This document shows positions 14,228-22,378 of a stretch of 35,460 nt of DNA, piece after piece. Both the position numbers and the translations under genes were made by a program. This stretch comes from Verrucomicrobiaceae bacterium. GTDB taxonomy: Bacteria > Verrucomicrobiota > Verrucomicrobiia > Verrucomicrobiales > DEV007. Positions within the stretch are counted from its first letter, which is position 1. The number at the start of each line of letters is the position of its first letter. Under the pieces are notes generated by a model. The model was not told where the DNA came from. It made no database searches and saw only the letters and a program-made list of their open reading frames with translations. Location: the NCBI GenBank assembly GCA_012719225.1, contig JAAYAT010000037.1, positions 1-35,460 on the forward strand, in the 5' to 3' direction.

Positions 14228-16789
14228 ATGAAAACATTCTCCCCTCGATTTGTCGTGTTCGCGGCGACGCTTTTGCTCGCGCCTTGGCCGGGGCTGGGGC
14301 AAAACAGAAACGACAGCCGAAACGACAACAGGCGCGCCCCGCAAGCGAATCGCGCCCAGCCACGCCAAAACGCTCCGGCCAGTCCCCGCGCCAGCGCACC
14401 GCGCGCTCCCCAACGACGCGCCGCCCCCGCACAACGCCCCTCAACGCCGCGCACGGTTCCGCAGCGTCCTTCGACACCTCGCGCCGCCCCCGCACAACGC
14501 CCCTCGACACCACGCTCGGTTCCGCAGCGTCCTTCGACACCTCGCGCCGCCCCCGCCCAACGTCCCTCGACACCACGCTCGGTTCCGCAGCGTCCTTCGA
14601 CACCTCGCGCCGCCCCCGCACAACGCCCTTCGACACCTCGCGCCGCCCCAGCACAGCGCCCCACGACGCCGCGCACCGTTCCGCAACGGCCCACGGACAA
14701 GAGCAAAGCGAATCCCCGGGGCGGAATCGTCACGACCCCTCGCACGGTTCCGCAGCGCCCCACCGCACCCCGCACCACTCCCGCGCAGCGCCCTTCGACG
14801 CCACGCACCGTACCGCAGCGTCCCTCCGCACCGCGCGTCACGCCCGCCCAGCGTCCCTCGACCCCTCGCACGGCACCGCAACGCCCCACCGACAAGAGCA
14901 AAGCGAGTCCCCGAGGCGGAATCGTCACGACACCTCGCACCGTTCCGCAACGCCCTACCACCCCACGTGTCACGCCCGCCCAGCGACCTTCAACGCCGCG
15001 AACCGTTCCGCAACGGCCCACGGACAAGAGCAAATCGAGTCCCCGGGGCGGAATCGTCACGACACCTCGCACCGTTCCGCAGCGTCCCACCACACCCCGC
15101 GTCACGCCCGCCCAGCGCCCCTCGACGCCGCGCACCGTTCCGCAACGCCCCACCACGCCCCGGGTCAATCCAGCGGACTCTCTCGCGAACCGGCGTTTCC
15201 ACAACGGCCCCAGGCCCTCTTCGGACGTGGCCCGAAGGCTCGCTTCGAATTACAGCTCGCGCGGCAAGGGGCGTGCTCCGCTCTCCATTTCCCAAGGCAA
15301 CGGCCGGGTGCGTCCTGACAACACCGCTCGTCTAGCACCAAGTGTTTCTCCCAACCCTCTCGCGGGCAATCGCGTCGCAGCTCCCCTGAGGCTACGGGAC
15401 TATCTCGATGCGTCTCGCCGGAACGCGACAGATGGGAACCGGCACCGCTATCGCCCCGGACAGGCCCGGCCCCTCGCCCATCGCCAGACCGTCACACTTC
15501 CCCAAAACACCCGCTGGACGAGCGGTCGCAGTGTGTGGCGTCCCGATTTCCAGACGAGCCGGTACCGCTCGAGCCATTACAGCCCCAATTTCCTCTATTC
15601 GATGAACTATGCCAATCGTCCCGGTGCCTGGGGAACCCGTCCGTGGTGGGGGACGAAACACCACCACACTTGGCACAAGGGACGCTGGGACTACGGCTGG
15701 AACAACCACTGGCGCAATCGCTACCGTCACTACCACCGCCCCGTCTCCTACTATCCTCCCGGATACCGCAGCTACTATGTGGGACCCGCGGCGATCATTC
15801 CCTGGGGACTGGCCTCCTGGACGCTCGGGAGCCTCGCCTACGACATCGGCTACTACAGCTACCGCAATCCCTACTACGCCCCGCCGGTGGAGACCTATAC
15901 GACGGTGATCCACTACTCCGAGCCCCTCTCCGTAGCCGCCACCCGCTATGAGCCCGCCACGGAAGCACTCGCCCTGAGCAACGCCGAAAAGTCCTCCGCC
16001 GCACTGCAGATCTCCCGCGCGAGCTTTACAGAAGGGGACTACCCGGCCGCTCTCTCGGCGGTGGACGAGGCCATCTCCTACGAGCCGGGTGACAGCACTC
16101 TTCACGAGTATCGCGCCCTCGTTCTCTTCGCCCTGGGTCGCTATGGCGCCGCCGCCGGGGTGTTGAATCCCGTGCTCGCCTCGGGTCCGGGTTGGGACTG
16201 GGACACCATGATAGACCTCTACGCATCGCCGGATCGCTACACGGATCAGCTCCGCACTCTCGAAGACCACGTGCTCCATCACGCGGATCAGGCGGACGCC
16301 CACTTCCTCCTCGGCTACCACTATCTGGTGGGCGGTCACCTGGACGACGCCTATGCCATGTTCGACCGGGTACACGAGTTGCAGCCCGACGATACCGTGG
16401 CGCGGCAGTTGCGCTCTCTCGTCGGAGACTCCATTCCCACCGATGAGCCTCTCCTCGAAAAGACCGACGCCACGGAAATGGCGAAGGGGGAAAAACCCTC
16501 CCTCGATAAGGCGGCTCTTCCGGGCGTCTGGGAGGCGACGTCCGCCGACGGAAAAACGATCACTCTTTCGATGGCGGAGCCGGGCGGTTTTTCCTGGACC
16601 TACGAGGGAGCGAGCGAAGGCGAGGTGTTGAAGGGGGATTGGTCCATCGACGAAGAGGGTTTTCTGGTTCTCTCCGGCGAGGATGTCCAACTCGTCGGGG
16701 ACATCACCCTGAACGAGGATGGCAGTCTGCACTTCCTCCTCGCCGGCAGCCCCGAGGGCGATCCCGGGCTGGTTTTCCGCCGCGACTGA
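14228..16789 (+). CDS. Exported Pro/Arg-repeat protein with aromatic-rich middle, TPRs and a C-terminal beta domain
   Basis: 853 residues. A signal peptide (MKTFSPRFVVFAATLLLAPWPGLGQ) is followed by a very basic, disordered region (about 55-315). It is built from AQRPSTPR and VPQRPxTPR units, with three copies of a PTDKSK..PRGGIVTTPR unit. Residues about 430-560 are rich in W, Y, H, R and G (WWGTKHHHTWHKGRWDYGWNNHWRNRY). A hydrophobic segment follows (about 518-540). Helical TPR-like repeats span about 590-720, and a C-terminal domain (about 763-853; LPGVWEATSADGKTITLSM..., FSWTYEG) resembles small beta domains seen in planctomycete and verrucomicrobial proteins. Probably extracytoplasmic; function unknown. 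ATG 14228 is preferred over 14189 because it begins the signal peptide. Confidence 0.88.
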   Translation: MKTFSPRFVVFAATLLLAPWPGLGQNRNDSRNDNRRAPQANRAQPRQNAPASPRASAPRAPQRRAAPAQRPSTPRTVPQRPSTPRAAPAQRPSTPRSVPQRPSTPRAAPAQRPSTPRSVPQRPSTPRAAPAQRPSTPRAAPAQRPTTPRTVPQRPTDKSKANPRGGIVTTPRTVPQRPTAPRTTPAQRPSTPRTVPQRPSAPRVTPAQRPSTPRTAPQRPTDKSKASPRGGIVTTPRTVPQRPTTPRVTPAQRPSTPRTVPQRPTDKSKSSPRGGIVTTPRTVPQRPTTPRVTPAQRPSTPRTVPQRPTTPRVNPADSLANRRFHNGPRPSSDVARRLASNYSSRGKGRAPLSISQGNGRVRPDNTARLAPSVSPNPLAGNRVAAPLRLRDYLDASRRNATDGNRHRYRPGQARPLAHRQTVTLPQNTRWTSGRSVWRPDFQTSRYRSSHYSPNFLYSMNYANRPGAWGTRPWWGTKHHHTWHKGRWDYGWNNHWRNRYRHYHRPVSYYPPGYRSYYVGPAAIIPWGLASWTLGSLAYDIGYYSYRNPYYAPPVETYTTVIHYSEPLSVAATRYEPATEALALSNAEKSSAALQISRASFTEGDYPAALSAVDEAISYEPGDSTLHEYRALVLFALGRYGAAAGVLNPVLASGPGWDWDTMIDLYASPDRYTDQLRTLEDHVLHHADQADAHFLLGYHYLVGGHLDDAYAMFDRVHELQPDDTVARQLRSLVGDSIPTDEPLLEKTDATEMAKGEKPSLDKAALPGVWEATSADGKTITLSMAEPGGFSWTYEGASEGEVLKGDWSIDEEGFLVLSGEDVQLVGDITLNEDGSLHFLLAGSPEGDPGLVFRRD
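14392..15175 (+). repeat. In-frame tandem DNA repeats encoding the Pro/Arg-rich region
   Basis: GGTTCCGCAGCGTCCTTCGA recurs at 14455, 14518 and 14581, giving an exact 63-base period (21 residues). Further on, a longer unit encoding PTDKSK..PRGGIVTTPRTVPQRP recurs three times (around 14690, 14888 and 15019), separated by variable numbers of the basic units. All periods are multiples of three, so copy-number changes keep the frame. Confidence 0.9.
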
Positions 16790-16815
16790 TCTGGATGGCT
16801 TTTCTCACGCCCCGA

Positions 16816-17049
16816 TCAGCCGTCGGACGATTCGCTGTCCCTTCCGTCCGGTTCGAAGTGGAGCAGGTCGCCCGGCTCGCAGTTGAGGGCCTGACAGATG
16901 GCCTCGAGGGTGGAAAATTTGATGGCCTTGGCTTTTCCTGTCTTCAAGACGGACAGGTTCGGCACCGTGATGCCGACCCGTTCGGCGAGTTCGTTGAGAC
17001 GCATTTTGCGCTCGGCGAGGAGCACGTCCAGTCTGACATTGATCGGCAT
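16816..17049 (-). CDS. XRE-family HTH regulator, YozG-like
   Basis: 77-residue DNA-binding protein consisting almost only of an HTH_3 domain: LLAERKMRLNELAERVGITVPNLSVLKTGKAKAIKFSTLEAICQALNCEPGDLL. The pattern, with recognition helix ITVPNLSVLKTGKAKAI, is that of the YozG/YdaS-like small regulators. These are often encoded immediately beside a DUF2975 membrane protein, as here: the DUF2975 gene ends 49 bases upstream on the same strand. The short acidic C-terminus (GRDSESSDG) is probably disordered. Likely role: transcriptional regulator working with, or controlling, its neighbour (inference). Confidence 0.88.
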   Translation of the reverse strand: MPINVRLDVLLAERKMRLNELAERVGITVPNLSVLKTGKAKAIKFSTLEAICQALNCEPGDLLHFEPDGRDSESSDG

Positions 17050-17098
17050 ATTGACTCTTGATGTGTCGGTGTTAGAAATTTGGAAGCGGGTGGCGGGG

Positions 17099-17659
17099 TC
17101 AGATGGTGAGGTCTTGTTCGGCGCGGAGTTCGCAGGCCTCCTCCAAAATCCAGCCTATCATGAGGAGGATAAGCCCTCCGAGCAGGGCGGGATTGAGCGC
17201 GGCGACGACGAGGGTTAACAATTCGCCCACCCGGGCAGGATCGACGATCGCCTGGATCACGAACCCGACCACCGGGAGGGTGCCGCAAAGGAGGTAGATC
17301 GCTCCCAGCCATTTGAGACAGCGAGCTCCGGCGGGATGGAAAACGCCATGGTGGAGAAAGGCGTTGAACATGCGTTCCAAGAGCAGGATGGAGGCGAACC
17401 ACCAGAGATAGGCCAGCAGCACGGCGGGGAGATAGACGGGACCGGGAAGTGCTCCGTTCTGGGGAGGGGCGGCCCCCAAAAACACGTTCGCCACGGTGGC
17501 TGCCGACGCCAGGACGAGACCGGCCATCAGAATCCGGCAGATCAATCGCAAAGCGCGGCTCAACTTCATCACCCGCCGGAGGCGGGGCGTTTCCGACCCG
17601 GTGGAATGACCGGATCCCGGCTGGGAGGGCTGGTTGGTTTCTGCGTCCATGAAAGCCAT
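17099..17659 (-). CDS. DUF2975 membrane protein
   Basis: 186 residues (alternative ATG at 17650). A Ser/Thr/Pro/Gln-rich cytoplasmic N-terminus of about 30 residues precedes four predicted membrane helices: ALRLICRILMAGLVLASAATVANVFL, LPAVLLAYLWWFASILLLERMF, WLGAIYLLCGTLPVVGFVIQAIV and LTLVVAALNPALLGGLILLMIGWI. The end EEACELRAEQDLTI matches DUF2975, whose members usually close with a similar acidic helix before a YozG-type regulator gene. The molecular function of the family is unknown. The AT-rich region upstream (17660-17760) with CGATA-AATAAA-TATCG (inverted repeat) probably contains its promoter. Confidence 0.82.
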   Translation of the reverse strand: MAFMDAETNQPSQPGSGHSTGSETPRLRRVMKLSRALRLICRILMAGLVLASAATVANVFLGAAPPQNGALPGPVYLPAVLLAYLWWFASILLLERMFNAFLHHGVFHPAGARCLKWLGAIYLLCGTLPVVGFVIQAIVDPARVGELLTLVVAALNPALLGGLILLMIGWILEEACELRAEQDLTI

Positions 17660-17699
17660 TTTGTCAGATCCATGGTGATTTGTAATAAAAATTTACCGT

Positions 17700-17727
17700 A
17701 AAACGATAAATAAATATCGCAAAACGG
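17700..17727. promoter_or_regulatory. AT-rich inverted repeat upstream of the DUF2975-regulator operon
   Basis: CGATA (17704-17708), AATAAA, TATCG (17715-17719), with outer CCGT/ACGG also symmetric (about 17698-17727). It lies about 50 bases upstream of the DUF2975 start, in the only AT-rich tract nearby. It could be the operator of the adjacent HTH protein. The rest of 17660-17840 shows no convincing gene; a 69-residue minus-strand reading there is considered spurious. Confidence 0.35.
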
Positions 17728-17840
17728 TTCGTTCTGATTTTGTCAAAAACGTGCAGGTCTCTTCCCGGCCACAGGAAAACTTCTCCCAATCGCTCCGGGG
17801 AATGCCCTCCGCCGGAACTCTCACGGGTTCGCTGCCGGGT

Positions 17841-17860
17841 AAAAAAGTTCGTGAGAACTT
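17841..17860 (-). terminator. Intrinsic terminator after the Tat-exported protein gene
   Basis: Read on the minus strand: AAGTTC, loop TCAC, GAACTT (17860 to 17845), then a T-run (17846-17841). It begins 32 bases after the stop at 17892. The 6-base stem with a 4-base loop and uninterrupted Ts is a compact Rho-independent terminator separating this gene from the DUF2975 operon. Confidence 0.65.
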
Positions 17861-17891
17861 CTCGCCAACACACGGACAGGGTCCGCTTTTC

Positions 17892-19409
17892 TCACGCGCC
17901 GATGGCCCGGTCGAGCAGGTTCTTGGTGATCCGCTGGACCCGCGCGTCGGGGCCGTGGGGGCGCGACCAATGCGACCACGGCAACATATGTCCGGGAGGC
18001 GAGGCGAGTCCCTGGCACCAGAAAATGGTCGCGGCGTTGAAGACGAAATTGTCCTTTGGACCGGGATAGACCACCGCGCTCCACTCCGAGGGGTTCACTC
18101 CGCCTTGCAGCGCCGTGCCCTGGGCGACGACCTCGAGTCCGGGAATGTCGGACGGCGGATCGCCGTGGTATTCCCAACCGATCAGGCCGGGAATGGAGTC
18201 GCCCGCTTTCATTCCCGTGCCTTCGAAGATCCAGTGGTCGGGCTTTTCACAGATCCAGTCGCCGCCGCCGTTGACGGGACGAATGTTGCGCACGCCCATG
18301 AGGTAGCCCTCGTCCGGCCCGCGATGGGGAAAGGGACCGTGGCTCTTCTCCCGATCCACTGCATGAGGGCGTTCGCCGCCGTAGGGGCCGCCCCGGAAGA
18401 TGACGCGGTTCTCCCGCCCGTCGGTGGCCGGGGTCATCGGGGTGACCCAGCAGACGGCGTTGCCGGAGAAAAAGAGCAGGTTGGTCCCGGCGTCGCGGAG
18501 TTTGACGACATTTTCATACTCGCGGATGTCCCAGTATTCGTCGTGCCCGTTGCTGATGAAAGCCTTGAAGCGATCCGGTCGTGCGTAGGACGGGTCGACC
18601 ATGTCGGCGTTGGAGCAATAGGTGACGTCGTAGCCCTGCTCCTCCATCCAGTAGGCCATGGGAAACTCGAAGCAGAGCCACTCGCCCGAACCGATTGACA
18701 TGGGGTTGTCGTAGATCTGCGAGTACATGCCGTAGGGGCGGTCGAAGCTGACCTCGCCCCAGGGACCCTGGCCGCCCTTGGGGTGGGTGTAGATGGAAAA
18801 GTTCGTCGGCCATTTGTTGTAGGCCTGCCAGGTGTTGTCGGAGCACTGCAGACAAAAGTCGGCGGGGCGGTCGTCTTTGACGATGAAAACGACATAATTC
18901 TGCCAGTAGCCGTGTCCGCCCTTGTCGGGCGTGGTGAGGCGGCCGAGATAGACGCCGCTGGGCCAGTCTTGGGGGATTGTCAGGGATACGGCCGGTTCCC
19001 AGAGGCATTCGTGGAGATGCTTCTCCCCCCGGGTCGGCTCGGGCGTGGGCTGGGTCTTCCCGGGAAAGGGGTCGAAGGTCTTCATCAGTCGCGCCCCCTT
19101 GCCGCCGTAGTAGCCGGTGCGGAAAATTTCCAGGGTGACGTCGGCCTCGCGCTTCACGCTGACAAAAATGTCGAGTTCCTCCCCGGCGGCGACGGATTGC
19201 CGCGAGCAGTAGCCCTCGATGTCCGAGGCGCGATCCCCCGTGCGCGAGTCGAGCCGCACCCGGGTGAGTTGCCAGTCGTTCGAGCCGGGTTTGGCGTTCT
19301 CTTCGCGGATCAGATTCGGTCGGGCTTCGGCGGCGCGGGTCGAGGCGGCGGAAAAGGCCAGGGCCGGGGCGGCGGTCGTGGCGAGAAAGGAGCGGCGGGT
19401 CGGTTTCAT
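17892..19409 (-). CDS. Tat-exported protein related to the N,N-dimethylformamidase large subunit
   Basis: 505 residues. The N-terminus MKPTRRSFLATTAAPALAFSAASTRA is a twin-arginine signal, so the protein is exported folded. The body resembles the large-subunit C-terminal domain of N,N-dimethylformamidase: FRTGYYGGKGARLM, WPSGVYLGRLTT, YVVFIVKDD, SDNTWQAYNKWP.., FPMAYWMEEQGYDVTYCSNADM, ISNGHDEYWDIREYENV, LLFFSGNAVCW. The H-D-E-Y of NGHDEYW and nearby Tyr/Glu are candidate metal ligands (inference). True dimethylformamidase also needs a small subunit, which is not seen, so the substrate is probably different. An in-frame reading extends to 19484; ATG 19409 is preferred for the Tat signal. The bases just before this ATG are complementary to a Shine-Dalgarno rather than resembling one. 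Confidence 0.8.
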   Translation of the reverse strand: MKPTRRSFLATTAAPALAFSAASTRAAEARPNLIREENAKPGSNDWQLTRVRLDSRTGDRASDIEGYCSRQSVAAGEELDIFVSVKREADVTLEIFRTGYYGGKGARLMKTFDPFPGKTQPTPEPTRGEKHLHECLWEPAVSLTIPQDWPSGVYLGRLTTPDKGGHGYWQNYVVFIVKDDRPADFCLQCSDNTWQAYNKWPTNFSIYTHPKGGQGPWGEVSFDRPYGMYSQIYDNPMSIGSGEWLCFEFPMAYWMEEQGYDVTYCSNADMVDPSYARPDRFKAFISNGHDEYWDIREYENVVKLRDAGTNLLFFSGNAVCWVTPMTPATDGRENRVIFRGGPYGGERPHAVDREKSHGPFPHRGPDEGYLMGVRNIRPVNGGGDWICEKPDHWIFEGTGMKAGDSIPGLIGWEYHGDPPSDIPGLEVVAQGTALQGGVNPSEWSAVVYPGPKDNFVFNAATIFWCQGLASPPGHMLPWSHWSRPHGPDARVQRITKNLLDRAIGA

Positions 19410-19526
19410 GGAGGTGATCCTAGCCATACGCAATCTCGCTCGCAATAGCGCGAAGGAGGCGGGGGCGGCACCGGGTGCCCGCATCTTCGGGTTTGCTCAA
19501 AGGCCGATCCCGCGTATTTTCCGTGC

Positions 19527-19931
19527 ATGGCACTGAACTCATTCCTCACGTCGTGGAGCGGCAAACTGCTTTCGCTGCTCCGTATCATTTCCGCCGGTTT
19601 GATGATGCAACACGGAGGACAGAAGGTGCTGGGTTTCCCCGCTCCGTCCAAAATGGAGTTCGTGCTCTTTTCCCAAATCGGGGTCGCGGGCGTCCTGGAA
19701 CTGGTGGGAGGATTTCTGCTTCTCATCGGCCTTTTCACCCGTCCGGTGGCCTTCCTGCTCTCGGGACTGATGGCGGTCGCCTATTTCATCGGTCACGCCT
19801 CGGGCGGGTTCTGGCCCATGCTGAACGGCGGTGAACTGGCGGTGCTCTATTGCTTTGTCTACCTCTACCTCGCCGCGGCCGGCGGCGGCGACTGGAGCGC
19901 CGACCGTCTCCTCTCCAAAAAGCGCGGCTGA
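19527..19931 (+). CDS. DoxX family membrane protein
   Basis: 134 residues with four hydrophobic helices (LLRIISAGLMMQHGGQKVLGF, FSQIGVAGVLELVGGFLLLIGLF, RPVAFLLSGLMAVAYFIGHA and NGGELAVLYCFVYLYLAAAGGG). This is the DoxX/YqjF pattern, including the early His-Gly-x-x-K motif and GGxLLLIGLFTRPVA. Inner membrane. DoxX-like proteins are linked to sulfur or quinone redox chemistry in some organisms, but most have no assigned function. It is divergent from the Tat-exported protein gene and convergent with ilvA (19 bases between stops). Whether it works with either neighbour is unclear. Confidence 0.88.
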   Translation: MALNSFLTSWSGKLLSLLRIISAGLMMQHGGQKVLGFPAPSKMEFVLFSQIGVAGVLELVGGFLLLIGLFTRPVAFLLSGLMAVAYFIGHASGGFWPMLNGGELAVLYCFVYLYLAAAGGGDWSADRLLSKKRG

Positions 19932-19950
19932 CACCCGCGCGCGAGCGAAC

Positions 19951-21492
19951 TCAGCGAGTCCCCAGCCTCCGGCGGGTGGCGTCGTCGACGGGTTCACAAA
20001 GCCGGTATCCGTCTCCTTGCCGCGGGATCGCGGCGAGGAGGGTGTCGCGAGCCTCCGGGGAGGGAAAGTCGAGACCGATGAGGGCGCGCCCGATGCGCTC
20101 GCCCGATTGGTGGTAATTGAAGTAGCAAACGGTCGCATCCCCCGTGACGTGACTGGCGAGGAAGTCGTGGAGCGCGCCGGGACGCTCGTAGAAGTCGAGC
20201 CGGAGAAAGGCGGGGTGGCTCAACAAATCGCCCCGCAGCGGAATGGCCCGGAAAGCGACATCGACGGCTCCGGTGAGATCTTCCCAGGGAAATCCGGCCG
20301 TATCGAGAAACGGCGTCACCGCCGCGAGAACCTCGGCGTCGTCGGCCGCGAGGGTGAAGATCGGCCAGGCCTCCTCTCCATCGGTTTTTCCGTATTGGAA
20401 GTCGACGATGTCGATCCCCGCGAAGCCGGTGTCGAGCAGTCGCAGCATCGCGCCGGGCCGCTCGGGAATGCCGATGCGGAGGGTGCGGCTGGCTTGGCTG
20501 GAGGCGCCCTGGGTGCGGGCGATGAGACCCAGTTGCAGGAAATCGACGTTGCAGCCGGAGACCACGACCAGCACCTTTTTGCCCGCGAGAGCTTCCCGCT
20601 GTCGCAGCGCGGCGGCGAGTCCGAGAGCGCCGGAGGGTTCCGAGACACAGCGGAGGGATTCCCAGAGCGTCCGGATGGCCCCGCTGACCTCCGCGTTGGT
20701 GACCGTCTCGACGCGGTCGAGGGTGTCGCGCAGGATCTCAAAGGGCGAGTCCCCCGCGCGGCGCACCGCGGTGCCGTCGCAAAAGAGATCGACCTGGTCG
20801 AGCGCGACCGGTTTTTCCGCCGCGAGGGCCGCTTTCATGGAGGCCTGGCCGACGCCTTCGACGCCGATGAGTTCGATGTCGGGCCAGTAGGTCTTCAGCC
20901 AGGTGGCCACCCCCGCCGCCATCCCGCCGCCCCCGATTTGGAGAAACGCCGCGTCGAAGGGGCCGTGGCCGGAGAGCACGATCTCGTCGGCGAGGGTTCC
21001 CTGACCCGCCATGACGAGGAGATCGTCGTAGGCATGGATGTAGGTGGCACCGGACTCCCTTTCATCGAGCCGGGCGGACTCGACCGCCTCGTCGTAGGAA
21101 TCCCCCGCGATGCGAATCTCGACGAACTCTCCTCCGTGCTGCCGCACCGCCGCCTGCTTCACCCTCGGGGTGGAACGGGGCATGTAGACCCGGGCGCGGA
21201 TCCCCAGCACCCGGGCCGCGAGGGCGACCCCTTGGGCGTGGTTGCCCGCCGAGGCGGTGACGACTCCGCGGGCGGCCTCGTCGGGGGCGAGCACCGCCAT
21301 GCGGTTGCAAGCCCCGCGCCACTTGTAGGATTTCACGCTGCTGAGATCCTCGCGTTTCACCCAGATCTCGGGGCCGTCGGGGAGGGCGATCTTTTCGAGG
21401 GGCGTGGGTTCCCCGAAACGGTAGACCCGTTCGCGGGCAAAAAGGATTTCCTGGCGGAGGCGTCGGTCGAGCGGGAGGTTTTCTCGTTCCAT
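19951..21492 (-). CDS. ilvA: Threonine ammonia-lyase (threonine deaminase), biosynthetic
   Basis: 513-residue PLP enzyme converting threonine to 2-oxobutanoate and ammonia, the first committed step of isoleucine synthesis. The PLP lysine is K57 in SSVKSYKWRGA. SAGNHAQGVALAA and the phosphate-binding GGGGMAAG follow, and ESLRCVSEPSGALGLAA and VVVSGCN close the catalytic part (about 1-320). The regulatory half has two ACT-like domains (about 328-400 and 425-500), beginning SRTLRIGIPERPGAMLRLL and FLRLDFYERPGALHDFL. They normally bind isoleucine (inhibitor) and valine (activator). Length equals E. coli IlvA (514), so this is the allosteric biosynthetic form, not the short catabolic TdcB. ATG 21492 is chosen over an in-frame start at 21528. 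It starts 49 bases downstream of znuB on the same strand, so readthrough from the zinc operon is possible. Confidence 0.94.
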   Translation of the reverse strand: MERENLPLDRRLRQEILFARERVYRFGEPTPLEKIALPDGPEIWVKREDLSSVKSYKWRGACNRMAVLAPDEAARGVVTASAGNHAQGVALAARVLGIRARVYMPRSTPRVKQAAVRQHGGEFVEIRIAGDSYDEAVESARLDERESGATYIHAYDDLLVMAGQGTLADEIVLSGHGPFDAAFLQIGGGGMAAGVATWLKTYWPDIELIGVEGVGQASMKAALAAEKPVALDQVDLFCDGTAVRRAGDSPFEILRDTLDRVETVTNAEVSGAIRTLWESLRCVSEPSGALGLAAALRQREALAGKKVLVVVSGCNVDFLQLGLIARTQGASSQASRTLRIGIPERPGAMLRLLDTGFAGIDIVDFQYGKTDGEEAWPIFTLAADDAEVLAAVTPFLDTAGFPWEDLTGAVDVAFRAIPLRGDLLSHPAFLRLDFYERPGALHDFLASHVTGDATVCYFNYHQSGERIGRALIGLDFPSPEARDTLLAAIPRQGDGYRLCEPVDDATRRRLGTR

Positions 21493-21541
21493 GGAAGATA
21501 GTGGCGGGATTCGTTCCGCACGCGTCAACGAGGGGCGGAGA

Positions 21542-22378
21542 TCACGAACGCAGCCGTTTCACGAAGAAGGATCCGGAGTAAATGGCCACGGCGAGGAGGA
21601 CGATAAACGGTCCGGTGGGGATGTCCAGTTCGTAGCTGAAAGCGAGTCCTCCGGCGTTGCAGATCATCGTGATCACGATGGACACAATCATGATGACCCA
21701 GAGCTTCCGCGAAAAATGCGAAGCGGTCGCGGCGGGGAGGACGATGAGGGCGAGGGAGAGGATGATGCCGGCGATTCGGACCATGAGCACGACGCTCATC
21801 GCGGTGATGGCGAGGAGGAGCAGGTAATAAGCGCTGGAGGAGACCCCGCGGAGGCGGGCGAATTCCTCGTCGAAACAGACTGCGACCAGCTTGTGATAAA
21901 AGAGGATGACGAGGAGCAGGACGATGGCACCGAGGACAAAGGTGGCGACGACATCGCTGCGGGAGGTGAGCAGGATGTTCCCGAAGATGAAGCTTTCGAG
22001 ATTGACGCTTTTTCCGGGGGCGTAGTGAATGAACAAGAGCCCCACCGTCATCCCGAAGGCCCAGATCGCCCCGATGATGGTGTCCTCCCTCTCCCCGCAT
22101 TTGAGGCTGACCCAGCCGATCACTGCGGCGGAGAGGAGTCCGGCGATGATCGCTCCGATCATCGGGGTGAGCCAGGGCAGGTCATAGACCCGGCTGTAAT
22201 AGATCGAAGCCCCGATGCCGCCGAGGATGCTGTGGGCGATCGCGGCGGCGATGTAGGCGATGCGCCGGGTCACGACGAGGGAACCGACCACGCCGAAGGT
22301 GAGGCTGGAGACGATTCCCGCGATGAGGGAATAGCGGATCAGCGGGACCGTCTCCAGGGCTTCGAGGAAATCAGTCAT
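21542..22378 (-). CDS. znuB: Zinc ABC transporter permease
   Basis: 278-residue inner-membrane permease of the ABC-3 (metal) family, moving Zn(II) into the cytoplasm with ZnuC and ZnuA. Seven or eight hydrophobic helices; IAYIAAAIAHSILGGIGASIYY is the conserved early segment, and MVRIAGIILSLALIVLPAATA with the following SRKLWV is the family signature near the coupling loop. ATG 22378 overlaps the end of znuC by 8 bases (a GTG at 22384 is also in frame), showing translational coupling. Metal choice (Zn rather than Mn or Fe) is inferred from the His-rich ZnuA and His-rich outer-membrane partner. Confidence 0.92.
   Translation of the reverse strand: MTDFLEALETVPLIRYSLIAGIVSSLTFGVVGSLVVTRRIAYIAAAIAHSILGGIGASIYYSRVYDLPWLTPMIGAIIAGLLSAAVIGWVSLKCGEREDTIIGAIWAFGMTVGLLFIHYAPGKSVNLESFIFGNILLTSRSDVVATFVLGAIVLLLVILFYHKLVAVCFDEEFARLRGVSSSAYYLLLLAITAMSVVLMVRIAGIILSLALIVLPAATASHFSRKLWVIMIVSIVITMICNAGGLAFSYELDIPTGPFIVLLAVAIYSGSFFVKRLRS

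Noticed and set aside
14392-15175. Regularly repeated sequence resembling a CRISPR array
   Set aside because: Repeats are contiguous, coding, multiples of three and without unique spacers; no cas genes nearby.
13993-15204. Long minus-strand frame opposite the repeat protein, rich in RCGTVRGVEGR units
   Set aside because: It is the antisense of the in-frame DNA repeats. The plus frame has a signal peptide and continues into folded domains.
17664-17873. 69-residue minus-strand frame between the DUF2975 and Tat-protein genes
   Set aside because: It crosses a terminator and an AT-rich promoter region and has no recognisable features.
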